From NCBI GenBank assembly GCA_003213955.1, contig QCMG01000001.1, positions 124,001-188,000 on the forward strand: a DNA stretch of 64,000 nucleotides, given 5' to 3'. Position 1 is the first letter of the stretch. Each line of letters begins with the position of its first letter. The position numbers and the translations under genes were made by a program. Source of the stretch: Prochlorococcus sp. AG-418-M08. Its GTDB lineage: Bacteria; Cyanobacteriota; Cyanobacteriia; PCC-6307; Cyanobiaceae. The notes under the pieces are model-generated. The model was not told the origin of the DNA, did not search any database, and saw only the letters and a program-made list of their open reading frames with translations. Below, in pieces: positions 24,421 through 32,942 of this stretch.

Positions 24421-24597
24421 TTAAAAATTTGGAGAATTAAAAAATCCTTTGCTAAATAGGAAAATTATAATTCCAATTATTGGGCCTATCCCAAAAATAA
24501 ATAAAATTAATTTAGCTGAATTTTTTGTTTGCCCAAATTCATTATTATTTTTATTTATTATTTTTTTTGTATTCTTTTTTGATGATTTTTTCTTCAT
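24421..24597 (-). CDS. Small membrane protein with basic N-terminus (58 aa)
   Basis: ATG at 24595-24597, TAA at 24421-24423. The first 28 residues are Lys/Asn-rich; residues 29-49 form a hydrophobic helix (KLILFIFGIGPIIGIIIFLF). The N-terminus should face the cytoplasm. Function unknown; converges with the gene at 24156-24359. Confidence 0.5.
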   Translation of the reverse strand: MKKKSSKKNTKKIINKNNNEFGQTKNSAKLILFIFGIGPIIGIIIFLFSKGFFNSPNF

Positions 24598-24731
24598 AAA
24601 AGATATCTTACAACAAAATTAATATCGATATTTAATAAATAATTTAAGTTTTAATTTATTTGTATTTGTGTGAAATTTATCATTAAAATGTTAAACGTAA
24701 TATTGTATAATTGTAATGATAAATAGTTTAT

Positions 24732-24938
24732 ATGAGTGCCTCTAAGAGAGAAGAAGTAAGTTCACACCTTAGATATATAAGGCTTGAACTAAGAGAGATG
24801 TATCAAATGCTTATAAAGGATGATTTGTTACCTGATGTTAATGAAGCAAAAGAAGTTCATGCTCAATTAGATGCTCTTTATGAATTGTTGTCAGACAAAC
24901 CCAAAAGAAAGGTTAAAAAAGAATTTGATAATTTCTAA
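24732..24938 (+). CDS. Small helical protein of unknown function (68 aa)
   Basis: ATG at 24732-24734, with an extended -10-like TATAAT at 24705-24710. Almost fully helical and charged: HLRYIRLELREMYQMLIKDD and EAKEVHAQLDALYELLS, a likely helical hairpin. Basic C-terminus. No family recognised. Confidence 0.55.
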   Translation: MSASKREEVSSHLRYIRLELREMYQMLIKDDLLPDVNEAKEVHAQLDALYELLSDKPKRKVKKEFDNF

Positions 24939-24959
24939 TTTTTTATCTAATTAGGAAAA

Positions 24960-25145
24960 TCAGGAGGTGTATTCTATTTCTTTACGTTTATCATGCATTA
25001 CTTCTAATTTATTGTAAATTTCTTTTATTTGTATTTGTAATACATCAGTTGAGTTGATATTGCTTAAAGATTCCATCGCTGACAATAGACTCTCCTTTGC
25101 TTCAATCAAATGTCTACATTCTTTACTACCTGCTTCGTAGGACAT
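24960..25145 (-). CDS. Small helical protein of unknown function (61 aa)
   Basis: I chose the ATG at 25143-25145 (MSYEAGSKECRHL); the frame is open eight codons further up, but that part is hydrophobic and runs into the promoter. The protein is two charged helices with one Cys. It converges with the gene at 24732 and diverges from that at 25292. Confidence 0.5.
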   Translation of the reverse strand: MSYEAGSKECRHLIEAKESLLSAMESLSNINSTDVLQIQIKEIYNKLEVMHDKRKEIEYTS

Positions 25146-25233
25146 AATTCTAAATAGGATAATTATCATAAATATAATAGGAATAGTTCAGTATTGTTTG
25201 ATACTTATAGTGAAAGAATGTTCGCTAATGTTA

Positions 25234-25260
25234 TTTGTAATACAAAAAATTGTATACAAA
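25234..25260. repeat. Near-perfect dyad in a divergent promoter region
   Basis: TTTGTAATACAA (25234-25245) and TTGTATACAAA (25250-25260) pair over 11 bases with one bulged A and an AAAA loop. It lies between divergent genes, 31 bases before the ATG at 25292. No T-run follows, so an operator is more likely than a terminator. Confidence 0.4.
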
Positions 25261-25291
25261 TTCCTAATATGTAGATAATGAAAATTATGCT

Positions 25292-25474
25292 ATGAAGAAA
25301 GATTCCAGAGACTATAAATTTTGTATAAACATAGCTATTCAAAATGCTAAGAAAAGAATGAATTTATTAGATAAAATGGATCAAAAATGTATTTTAGAAG
25401 AATATAAAGAGTGGATAAAAGATGGTTTTGATTATCAATCTGTATTATTACTTAGAGAGGATCCAATTATTTAA
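25292..25474 (+). CDS. Small soluble protein of unknown function (60 aa)
   Basis: ATG at 25292-25294. Basic helix (AIQNAKKRMNLLDKMDQK) then an acidic-aromatic part (EEYKEWIKDGFDYQSVLLL). Two Cys. No neighbours in the same direction. Function not recognised. Confidence 0.45.
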   Translation: MKKDSRDYKFCINIAIQNAKKRMNLLDKMDQKCILEEYKEWIKDGFDYQSVLLLREDPII

Positions 25475-25502
25475 AAAAAATTTAATTTTGAAAATAAAAA
25501 AT

Positions 25503-25598
25503 TTAATTTTTTGCTTTAGATGTAACCTTAAATAAAAAATATAAACTAATAACAAAAATAATTATTAGTAATATTGTTAAAGGTGAAAAATTGTACAT
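25503..25598 (-). CDS. Micro membrane protein (31 aa)
   Basis: ATG at 25596-25598, TAA at 25503-25505. One hydrophobic helix (LTILLIIIFVISLYFLF) with a basic tail (KVTSKAKN). 65 bases upstream is another small ORF on the same strand. Plausible but not strongly supported. Confidence 0.4.
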   Translation of the reverse strand: MYNFSPLTILLIIIFVISLYFLFKVTSKAKN

Positions 25599-25663
25599 TT
25601 ATTTTTCGATTTCTTTTTTATTTGAATAACATTTTATCAAATTTGATTCATGATTTTTCACTA

Positions 25664-25792
25664 TTATTTGTTATTTAGAAGAGAATTAATAAATTGAGTA
25701 AATTCATTTTTTTCTAAATTTATTTTTCTTGAGTTATTATTTTTTAATTTCTTAAATATTAAATCAATTAAATTTTCTTTTTTGTTAGACAT
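25664..25792 (-). CDS. Small Lys/Asn-rich ORF (42 aa)
   Basis: ATG at 25790-25792, TAA at 25664-25666. Polar, helical, with LIDLIFKKLKNNNSRKINLEK. It lies seven bases after the stop of the lipoprotein gene and could be translated from the same transcript. No motif. Confidence 0.4.
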   Translation of the reverse strand: MSNKKENLIDLIFKKLKNNNSRKINLEKNEFTQFINSLLNNK

Positions 25793-25799
25793 TTTTAAA

Positions 25800-26150
25800 C
25801 TATTTTTCTAACAAATAAACTTTTTCTTTTCCAATCTTATCAGGTATAGTTATTTTACAACCTTTGTCTTTTTCCATATCGCAATCTTTATTGGCAGAAA
25901 TAGATTTCCAGGTACATATTTTTTCTTCTGTATACTCTTCAACTATAACCCATCCGTTATTTAGAAACTCTGAAATTCCATCTTCTCCACAAGAAAATTT
26001 AACTTCCATCTTATCTTTAGCAATATTTAATTGTTGACTCTTTTGTTCTTTAGATTCTCTTATTAATTCTTCTTGATTGAAAGTTTTTTTACAAGAAGTT
26101 AAAAATATCAAAATTAATAAAATTTGAGAAAGTTTTATAAAATTTTTCAT
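25800..26150 (-). CDS. Putative lipoprotein (116 aa)
   Basis: Signal peptide with lipobox: hydrophobic SQILLILIFLTSC, lipid-acceptor Cys20. Mature part is polar with five further Cys (at SCGEDG, KICTWK, KDCDMEKDKGCK), probably two disulphides. It should sit on the membrane facing the periplasm. No domain recognised. Confidence 0.65.
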   Translation of the reverse strand: MKNFIKLSQILLILIFLTSCKKTFNQEELIRESKEQKSQQLNIAKDKMEVKFSCGEDGISEFLNNGWVIVEEYTEEKICTWKSISANKDCDMEKDKGCKITIPDKIGKEKVYLLEK

Positions 26151-26201
26151 TTAATTTAAATCTTTTAGCAAACTATTTAATTATTTATATTTAATCATAG
26201 T

Positions 26202-26378
26202 TTATTTTGATTCTATTGCTTTTAACAATTTATCCATTTTATAAATAAGAGTTTTAATTTCATTGGGTTGTGGTAGCAAAAACTCTTCTGTGACAGCAAG
26301 ATGCATTTTTTTTAAATCTAGTCTTAAATCTTTTAAATGCATTTTTACATTTTCTTTTTTTTGGCTAACATCAGTCAT
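26202..26378 (-). CDS. Small helical protein of unknown function (58 aa)
   Basis: ATG at 26376-26378, TAA at 26202-26204. Lys/His-rich helix (NVKMHLKDLRLDLKKMHLAV), a short loop EEFLLPQPNE, then a second helix (IKTLIYKMDKLLKAIESK). No membrane segment. Unknown. Confidence 0.5.
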   Translation of the reverse strand: MTDVSQKKENVKMHLKDLRLDLKKMHLAVTEEFLLPQPNEIKTLIYKMDKLLKAIESK

Positions 26379-26449
26379 GGAATTATTTATTGAAATTTAA
26401 ATCAACTATCATATAAAATTATAATACTTTAATTTGAAAAAAAATTAGA

Positions 26450-26887
26450 TCAATCATTGAGATTTTCAATTTCATATATCTCATTTCCACCATTACAAAA
26501 ATTAGTTGATAACATTTCCAGTTGTTTTCTAGTTATTATGTTGAGTTTTTTATTTTCTAAAATATAATTTTTGGCATTAGATTCACAATCTAATCTTGTT
26601 TTTGAGTATTTTACTACTGGATAAAAATAAGTGAGTCCTGCTAAAACAAAGAAAAATATAAATATCAATTTTTTTTCATTTTTGAGGAACTCTGCAGTTC
26701 TTTTCTTTGATTTTAATACTTTAATCAGCCATTTATCTGGTAAGCCAATTTGAACAAATAATAATTCCACCCACCAAGGAAGACTTTTATCTTTAATGTT
26801 ATTTGAACTTCTAGAAGGTTTTAATTTTTTAGTATCTAAGGTCCGATTTTTTATATCTTGCACCTTATTCGAATCTTTTTTCTCCAT
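26450..26887 (-). CDS. Membrane protein of unknown function (145 aa)
   Basis: Residues 1-70 are basic and soluble; a helix at about 75-93 (LIFIFFFVLAGLTYFYPVV) crosses the membrane; the outer part has Cys102 and Cys132, a possible disulphide. The segment WWVELLFVQIGLPDKWLIK (38-56) may lie on the membrane surface. Family not recognised. Confidence 0.6.
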   Translation of the reverse strand: MEKKDSNKVQDIKNRTLDTKKLKPSRSSNNIKDKSLPWWVELLFVQIGLPDKWLIKVLKSKKRTAEFLKNEKKLIFIFFFVLAGLTYFYPVVKYSKTRLDCESNAKNYILENKKLNIITRKQLEMLSTNFCNGGNEIYEIENLND

Positions 26888-27007
26888 ATTATGAAATAGC
26901 TTATTTGGAATATAGTGGTTTTATTTTGATTTGAAAACTATATTTTTATTTTTTAATTTTTAATTTAATTTATACATAATTTTGATTATTGTTAATTTAC
27001 ATTTTAA

Positions 27008-27292
27008 ATGTATAAACTAATAATGCCTAAAAAAAGAAGGAAGTTAAATAAAGATTTCGAGAAGGAAATATATACATCAAAAAAAAATGTGGAATTAGTC
27101 CTGGCTAAAATTTATGATATTGATGATGAGGATATTCAAAAAGAATATATGAGTGCATTCAATGAGGTTGTTTATTCTTATGACCTTTTAAAAAATGATT
27201 ATGAATTGATAGGCTTCAATGATAATTCTGAAAATTTAATTGCCAACTATAATAAAGCCTTCTCTCTTTTTGAGTCAGAGTTTGAAATTTGA
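27008..27292 (+). CDS. Acidic soluble protein of unknown function (94 aa)
   Basis: Two possible starts, ATG at 27008 and ATG at 27023 (MPKKRRKLN); the second gives a more natural N-terminus. Helical and acidic, with KIYDIDDEDIQKEYMSAFNEV. Its 3' end overlaps the convergent gene at 27275 by 18 bases, so the two transcripts are antisense there. Confidence 0.5.
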   Translation: MYKLIMPKKRRKLNKDFEKEIYTSKKNVELVLAKIYDIDDEDIQKEYMSAFNEVVYSYDLLKNDYELIGFNDNSENLIANYNKAFSLFESEFEI

Positions 27293-27505
27293 AATTTCTT
27301 TATTTTTAAAAGGTATTACAGGTATTTCAATTCGATTTCCTTCTAATAAATTTAACTTTTTAATTCTTAAATTTCTTATACAATTTGATCTTCTCAACTT
27401 CTTTTGGCATATTTCTTTTATTTGATTATCAGATAGTGAATAAGCACTGCTCTCATATGCAAATAAAACTAATAAATATAAAAGCGTTTTGAAAAAAGAT
27501 TTCAT
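27275..27505 (-). CDS. Small secreted protein (76 aa)
   Basis: N-terminal signal-like segment (FFKTLLYLLVLFAYESSAYS), cleavage likely after SSA at 21. Mature part is basic with two Cys (CQKKLRRSNC). The stop lies inside the convergent gene at 27008-27292. Family not recognised. Confidence 0.55.
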   Translation of the reverse strand: MKSFFKTLLYLLVLFAYESSAYSLSDNQIKEICQKKLRRSNCIRNLRIKKLNLLEGNRIEIPVIPFKNKEISNFKL

Positions 27506-27544
27506 TTATTTTCTAACTATAGAGGGTTAAATCATATTTAAACA

Positions 27545-27823
27545 TTAACGAGGATTACAATTATCCAAAAGCTTTTTTAATTCATCTTTACTTAAGTCAG
27601 TTGAAATAAAAACTTCTTGGGCTGTTTTACCCTTTCTTGCTATGGCTTTGTAACCATTAATTGTTTTTACAGAAACTCTTATCACTAAATTAGAAGATCT
27701 TCCTCTTGCTCTTGATATTATTGCTGGAGTTACAGTTTTAATACTTTGGTTTAATGCTAATTTTTTAAGAACAGGAATTAAACCCTCGATGTGTGTACTA
27801 TGATTTAAAACGACTCTGCCCAA
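27545..27823 (-). CDS. DUF2103 family predicted metal-binding protein
   Basis: 92 residues. NHSTHIEGLIPVLKKLA near the start and KTVTPAIISRARG in the middle fit DUF2103; the early His residues (8, 11) are the proposed metal ligands. The second half is a strand-rich part with KAIARKGKTAQEVF. A small soluble protein conserved in cyanobacteria; no defined function. It is divergent from petN. Confidence 0.7.
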   Translation of the reverse strand: MGRVVLNHSTHIEGLIPVLKKLALNQSIKTVTPAIISRARGRSSNLVIRVSVKTINGYKAIARKGKTAQEVFISTDLSKDELKKLLDNCNPR

Positions 27824-27955
27824 AGTAATTTTACTTTTTAGTATATTGTATTTACTAAGTAATACTTATGAGAAATAAATTTTTATTTGAGAATTAATTG
27901 GATAACAAAAAAATTTAGAAAGTTCTGTTATATTTGATTAAATGATTAAATTAAG

Positions 27956-28057
27956 ATGATTTTTCAATTAGGTTGGGCTGCTTTAGCAGCAATTTTTACT
28001 TTTTCAATTGCAATGGTTGTTTGGGGCAGAAATGGTGATGGTTCTATTGATATATGA
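27956..28057 (+). CDS. petN: Cytochrome b6f complex subunit PetN
   Basis: 33 residues; [16 protein letters not shown] then [14 protein letters not shown] is the PetN helix with the typical VVWGRNG end on the stromal/cytoplasmic side. PetN (subunit VIII) is a single-helix subunit needed for stability of the b6f complex in the thylakoid. ATG at 27956-27958, stop at 28055-28057. It overlaps the following small membrane ORF. Confidence 0.93.
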   Translation: MIFQLGWAALAAIFTFSIAMVVWGRNGDGSIDI

Positions 28058-28196
28058 TTTTTCATCATTTAGCTTTGAAAATTATTTAAATAAATTTCTT
28101 ATTTTTGCCTCTTTTACTTTACTAACTCTAATATCAATTGCTGTAATATATATTTCTTATATTTCTTGGAAAGATAAGAGAAGAATTGATAAATAA
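28038..28196 (+). CDS. Small membrane protein overlapping petN 3' end (52 aa)
   Basis: The frame is open from before 28008; I take ATG at 28038 ([11 protein letters not shown]), though TTG at 28047 is possible. It shares up to 20 bases with the petN end in another frame. A helix at about 19-43 ([21 protein letters not shown]) is followed by a basic tail (WKDKRRIDK). Likely co-expressed with petN. Function unknown. Converges with psb29. Confidence 0.55.
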   Translation: MVLLIYDFSSFSFENYLNKFLIFASFTLLTLISIAVIYISYISWKDKRRIDK

Positions 28197-28210
28197 ATTT
28201 TAATTTAAAA

Positions 28211-28837
28211 TTATTTGTTCTCTTTCTTCTTATTTTGTATTTTTGTTTCTTCAATAAGTTCTTTAGCTTGCTGCATTTTCTTAATGCTACTTTTATAAAT
28301 ACCAATATCTTTTTCAGCTTTATTAACAGATAAATTTAATTTTTTAATTAGGTCTAAAACAGTCTTATTTTTCTCAGAATCCTTTATCTCATTGAAGTCA
28401 GTAGCACTGGTTATGATCAAGTAAATACCTATATTCAATATCCTTGATGAGTACTGATTAGAATTAGTTTTTTCTTCTAATAAAGTAGAAATTTCTTTTA
28501 ATGATTTTTCTTTATATTTTTCAAGAGTTTTTTTAGAAATTGCTTTTATTTTTGAAGGTTCAAAGTTTGAAGAATTACATAATGATTCAAAAAGAAGTTC
28601 TAAATGCGCATTTGGCTTATAACCTTTTGTTAATTCTTTGAATGTTTCTGTAAGACCAACGCAAAACAAATCATCTTGAATAAATTCATTTTGGTGATTC
28701 AAAAGATTGAGTTCAACAAGCATTTCATCAATTATTCTTTTATATAAACCTGGAATAACGTATGGGAATTGTTCATGAAATAACTTTTTGCTATCTGAGA
28801 CAGTCAATTTTTCTTTCAATTTTTTATATGTAAACAT
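28211..28837 (-). CDS. psb29: Photosystem II biogenesis/FtsH-linked protein Psb29 (Thf1)
   Basis: 208 residues. TVSDSKKLFHEQFPYVIPGLYKRIIDEMLVE near the start and DDLFCVGLTETFKEL then GYKP are the family hallmarks; the C-terminal 50 residues are a coiled coil. Psb29/Thf1 supports PSII assembly and in cyanobacteria associates with the thylakoid FtsH protease during PSII repair. It is divergent from clpP, and ftsH follows that, so the neighbourhood reflects a known functional link. Confidence 0.93.
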   Translation of the reverse strand: MFTYKKLKEKLTVSDSKKLFHEQFPYVIPGLYKRIIDEMLVELNLLNHQNEFIQDDLFCVGLTETFKELTKGYKPNAHLELLFESLCNSSNFEPSKIKAISKKTLEKYKEKSLKEISTLLEEKTNSNQYSSRILNIGIYLIITSATDFNEIKDSEKNKTVLDLIKKLNLSVNKAEKDIGIYKSSIKKMQQAKELIEETKIQNKKKENK

Positions 28838-28899
28838 TAATAACCATAGCGTATGTTGACTAAATATCGTTAAGATCTAATAAACAGATAAATATTATT

Positions 28900-29490
28900 A
28901 TGATCCCTTTAGTTTTGGAAGAATCTGGTGGAAGTGAAAGAGTATTTGATATTTACTCAAGGCTTCTAAGAGAAAGGATAATATTTTTAGGAGAACAAGT
29001 CACAAGTGATACTGCAAACAGGATAGTTGCTCAATTACTATTTCTTGAAGCAGAAGATCCTGAAAAAGATATTTTTATGTATATAAATTCACCAGGAGGA
29101 TCAGTTTATGATGGTTTGGGTATTTTTGATACTATGCAACATGTAAATCCTGATATTCATACTGTTTGTGTTGGATTGGCAGCAAGTATGGGGGCTTTTT
29201 TACTCGCTGCAGGAACTAAAGGTAAAAGAAGTAGTTTGAGACATTCGAGAATAATGATTCATCAACCACTTGGAGGAGCAAGAGGACAAGCTAGCGATAT
29301 AAGGATTCAAGCTGATGAAATTTTATATTTAAAAGAACGTTTAAATACTGAATTATCGGAAAGAACTGGTAAAGATCTTGAGACTATAAAAGAAGATACT
29401 GATAGAGATTTTTACATGTCTCCTCAAGAAGCTGTGGATTACGGATTGATAGATTTAGTTTTAGACAAAAAACCAGTTTTAGGAACCTAG
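28900..29490 (+). CDS. clpP: ATP-dependent Clp protease proteolytic subunit ClpP
   Basis: 196 residues, normal for ClpP. Catalytic triad: Ser96 in AASMGAF, His121 in MIHQP, Asp170 in TDRDFYMS. It assembles as a tetradecamer with ClpX/ClpC. Cyanobacteria carry several ClpP paralogues; this cannot be assigned to P1, P2 or P3 with confidence. Its 3' end overlaps that of ftsH by four bases. Confidence 0.95.
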   Translation: MIPLVLEESGGSERVFDIYSRLLRERIIFLGEQVTSDTANRIVAQLLFLEAEDPEKDIFMYINSPGGSVYDGLGIFDTMQHVNPDIHTVCVGLAASMGAFLLAAGTKGKRSSLRHSRIMIHQPLGGARGQASDIRIQADEILYLKERLNTELSERTGKDLETIKEDTDRDFYMSPQEAVDYGLIDLVLDKKPVLGT

Positions 29491-31400
29491 TTTAATAATT
29501 GTGGAGTTCTTTCTTTCTCAGGAATAGCTGTAAATTCGGAAAGTATCTTTTCGAACTCTTTACCATCCAAAGTTTCTTTTTCTATTAAAATATCAACTAA
29601 TTTATCCATTGCTTTTCTATTCTCACTAATTATTGAGAAAGTTTCCTTATAGCAATTTTTTACCATAACCCTCACACTTTCATCAATTTGCTTAGAAATA
29701 GAATCAGAAACTTCACTTCTTGTCATTAAATCTCTACCTACAAAAACTTCCTGATTTCCACTTTCGAGAGCAATTGGACCTAATTCGCTCATACCAAATC
29801 TTGTAACCATTTGTCTCGCCATTGACGCTACTTGTTGAAAGTCTCCTCCTGCCCCTGTTGTTATTTCACCTCTTCCAAATACAACGTCTTCAGCCGCTCT
29901 TCCTCCAAGAGCACCCATTATTCTTGCTTTTAGATTTGCTCTGCTTATAAGAGATTGGTCATCATCAGGGGTAAACCAAGTGAGGCCTTTTGCCTGTCCT
30001 CTTGGGATTACTGTTACTTTCTGAACAGGATCATGAGCCTTTACTAATGTACCTATGATGGCATGTCCTACTTCATGATAAGCAATTAATCTTTTGCTTC
30101 TTCCATCTGTAAGAGGAGAACCTTCCATTCCTGCAACAATTCTATCAACTGAATCATCAATCTCTGATATACTAATAGACTTTTTTCTTCTTCTTGCTGT
30201 TAGTATTGCTGCCTCATTCAAAAGATTTGCTAAATCTGCACCCGTAAAACCAGGAGTCCTTCTTGCAATACTTTCTAAAGTTAAATCTTCTTGGAGAGTT
30301 TTATTTTTCGAATGAACTTCAAGAATTGATAATCTACCTTTAATATCGGGGGCATCAACTGTTACCTGTCTATCAAATCTGCCTGGCCTCATTAAAGCTG
30401 AATCTAAAACGTCTGGACGGTTAGTAGCAGCAATAATAATTATTCCACTATTACCCTCAAATCCATCCATTTCGGTGAGGAGTTGATTAAGCGTTTGTTC
30501 TCTTTCATCATTACCACCACCTATTCCGGCACCTCGTTGTCTTCCTACTGCATCAATTTCATCTATAAATATTAGGCAAGGGCTATTCTCCTTTGCTTTT
30601 TTAAAGAGATCTCTGACTCTACTAGCTCCAACCCCAACAAACATTTCAACAAATTCTGAGCCTGCTAATGAGAAGAATGGAACACCAGCTTCTCCTGCAA
30701 TTGCTTTTGCTAAAAGTGTTTTACCTGTTCCTGGAGGCCCAACTAGTAAAACTCCTTTAGGTATACGTGCTCCGACTGAAGTAAATTTTTCTGGTTTTTT
30801 TAGAAAGGTAACTACCTCTTCTAAATCCTCTTTTGCCTCATTAACGCCAGCTACATCGTCAAATACCACACCAGTATCTGCATCCATAGCGAATCTTGCT
30901 TTAGATTTGCCAAATTGCATAGCTTGTCCTGGGCCTCCAGGCATACCATTAGATCTCCTTGCTAAGAGAATTAAACCTCCTATCAGAATTGCGGGGAAAA
31001 GAAGATTACCAAGAATGCCTAAGGCTGGTGGTGCTGCTTTTACTGGATGAACATCAAAACTTATACCTTCATTTTTGAGATTGTTTATTAATTCAGGTGT
31101 TAAACCAGGCAAATCAACTCTTAGTCTTTGAACTTTATTGTCTAAATCTGAATCTATAGTCTCGACTACAGCATTCCTCCCACCGTCAAAGATGTCTACA
31201 GAGGTAACTCTACCTGATTTGATATATTCTAAAAACCTACCATAACTTACTCTCGCTACTGCAGTATTCTTTGGTGCTATTGTAGTTCCATTAGATTTTA
31301 AATTATCAATATTACTTGAAGAAAGGAATTGATATGATAGAGCAATTACTAAAATTATAGGGAGAGCCCACAAGATAATTGTTTTAAGTTTTTGATTCAT
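29487..31400 (-). CDS. ftsH: ATP-dependent zinc metalloprotease FtsH
   Basis: 637 residues. Two N-terminal helices (about 8-26 and 125-146) flank the periplasmic/lumenal domain. AAA domain: GPPGTGKT (Walker A, about 220), [14 protein letters not shown] (Walker B), second region of homology [20 protein letters not shown]. Zinc site: HEVGH near residue 442. It degrades damaged membrane proteins, notably photodamaged D1 when in the thylakoid hetero-complex. Monocistronic; near psb29, a known partner. Confidence 0.96.
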   Translation of the reverse strand: MNQKLKTIILWALPIILVIALSYQFLSSSNIDNLKSNGTTIAPKNTAVARVSYGRFLEYIKSGRVTSVDIFDGGRNAVVETIDSDLDNKVQRLRVDLPGLTPELINNLKNEGISFDVHPVKAAPPALGILGNLLFPAILIGGLILLARRSNGMPGGPGQAMQFGKSKARFAMDADTGVVFDDVAGVNEAKEDLEEVVTFLKKPEKFTSVGARIPKGVLLVGPPGTGKTLLAKAIAGEAGVPFFSLAGSEFVEMFVGVGASRVRDLFKKAKENSPCLIFIDEIDAVGRQRGAGIGGGNDEREQTLNQLLTEMDGFEGNSGIIIIAATNRPDVLDSALMRPGRFDRQVTVDAPDIKGRLSILEVHSKNKTLQEDLTLESIARRTPGFTGADLANLLNEAAILTARRRKKSISISEIDDSVDRIVAGMEGSPLTDGRSKRLIAYHEVGHAIIGTLVKAHDPVQKVTVIPRGQAKGLTWFTPDDDQSLISRANLKARIMGALGGRAAEDVVFGRGEITTGAGGDFQQVASMARQMVTRFGMSELGPIALESGNQEVFVGRDLMTRSEVSDSISKQIDESVRVMVKNCYKETFSIISENRKAMDKLVDILIEKETLDGKEFEKILSEFTAIPEKERTPQLLN

Positions 31401-31512
31401 TGATTCATATCAAGAAATTTTTTAGATTCTAGGATGAAACGATGCATTTCGTTGATATTTTTTTTACATTATTTTTGTAGTAGATTATTGAGTAAGATCT
31501 ATTGAACAAAAA

Positions 31513-31722
31513 ATGAAATTTAATATAAAGGATCAAGTAAAACTTATTGTACCTTTGTCTTATCTTAAAACTTCTGACAATATGCCCATGCTCAGGCCAC
31601 CTGATTTGGTAGCTATTGATGAAATTGGAGAAATAATATCTATAAAATCTCCTGAAACTGTTGAAATAAAATTCAGGAGAGGTTCTTTTTTAATTGATAC
31701 TGACAAGATTGAAAAAATATGA
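31513..31722 (+). CDS. DUF3148 protein (NDH-1 assembly-related family)
   Basis: 69 residues. SYLKTSDNMPMLRPPDLV is the family signature (KTxxxMPMLRPPDLV), followed by GEIISIKSPETVEIKFRRGSFLID, an SH3-like beta fold. Databases usually name this family NAD(P)H dehydrogenase assembly factor, from plant homologues; direct proof in cyanobacteria is not known to me. Divergent from ftsH. Confidence 0.78.
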   Translation: MKFNIKDQVKLIVPLSYLKTSDNMPMLRPPDLVAIDEIGEIISIKSPETVEIKFRRGSFLIDTDKIEKI

Positions 31723-31724
31723 AT

Positions 31725-32942
31725 TTAAAAGTTTTTTACCCAAAGCTCATTAATTTCATCACATATTTTTTTATTCCCGCAAATACTTAAAAAAGGTTTT
31801 GATAAATATTTTTTAGTTACTTTTAAAATTTCTTCTGGTTTAATGGTTTCAATTTTGTCAAGACAATCCATTTCAAAATCTGGATCTAAATTAGATCCAA
31901 TTAGTTTAATTCTTCTCTGTAAAATTTCATCTAAAGTTTGATTAGAGGTTAAAAATGAACTTTTTAATTTTATCTTAGCTAAATTAATATCATTTTCTGA
32001 AATTAAAGACGTTATTAAATTTTTCCATAACTTTAATAGGATCTTAAATGCTCTTATTGCGTTTTTATTTGATACGGAAAAGTAGATTAAAAAAGGAGAA
32101 TTTTGTTGTCTAAAAGGATTAAATACTCCAGAGTCATAAGTTAAACCATTCTTTTCTCTGAATAGTTTGAATAATACGGAGCTCATTCCATAAGAGAGAT
32201 AGGATTCCAAAACTTTTAAAGGTAAATATTCATGACTTGATCTCGAACAAGTTTTGTTGCCGATCATTAAGAAAATTTGATTTGATTCTCTATGAGTACT
32301 TACATACCTATCAATATTTTTGTTATCTATCGGAATAGAGTTGTATTTATTGTCAAAATTGTGATTATTAAATGACTCAATATGTTTATTTTTAATTTCT
32401 AAATTATTAGAAATTAGATACTTGTTCCTATTCTTGAAATTCTTATATTCGAATAAAATATCATCATAAGTGATATTTAATATGTCCTTTTCATATCCAT
32501 AAGGATTATATGCGTAAGGATGTTTAAAATAAACTATTTTTCGCCATTTTTCAAAAGTAATATTATAGGGGTTTTCTCTATCCTTCTTTAAAGAATTAAT
32601 AGCATTTCGTTTTACATTTTGAAATTGGGTTTTTAAAAGTAATGGTTTATTTATCATCAAATCTAATAAGGGGGAAAGTTTATGAAAATGTTCATTTAAA
32701 GATTTAAGGCTAATTAAGATTCCATCCTCTAATGTCTCAAGATTTAATTCTGCTCCTTGTGAATCTATGTACTCGGAAAACTTCAAATTTTCAAAACCTT
32801 GGCATCCTCTTCCCAATAATGATGAAAGAATTTTATTTATCCCTTTTTTTCCTTCACCATCTTCACTGCTGCCACCATTTATCCAAATCATAGCTATGGA
32901 AAAATTTCTATTAGTTTTCTTTTGAAAGTATTTTTCTATCAT
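31725..32942 (-). CDS. M16 peptidase-like subunit without zinc motif
   Basis: 405 residues with the M16 fold pattern but no HxxEH in the first domain (the place reads GINKILSSLLGRG). The second domain keeps the substrate-gripping Arg/Tyr segment (SSVLFKLFREKNGLTYDSG). This is the non-catalytic partner seen in two-subunit M16B enzymes. The catalytic gene upstream overlaps it by one base, so they are surely co-translated. Confidence 0.85.
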   Translation of the reverse strand: MIEKYFQKKTNRNFSIAMIWINGGSSEDGEGKKGINKILSSLLGRGCQGFENLKFSEYIDSQGAELNLETLEDGILISLKSLNEHFHKLSPLLDLMINKPLLLKTQFQNVKRNAINSLKKDRENPYNITFEKWRKIVYFKHPYAYNPYGYEKDILNITYDDILFEYKNFKNRNKYLISNNLEIKNKHIESFNNHNFDNKYNSIPIDNKNIDRYVSTHRESNQIFLMIGNKTCSRSSHEYLPLKVLESYLSYGMSSVLFKLFREKNGLTYDSGVFNPFRQQNSPFLIYFSVSNKNAIRAFKILLKLWKNLITSLISENDINLAKIKLKSSFLTSNQTLDEILQRRIKLIGSNLDPDFEMDCLDKIETIKPEEILKVTKKYLSKPFLSICGNKKICDEINELWVKNF

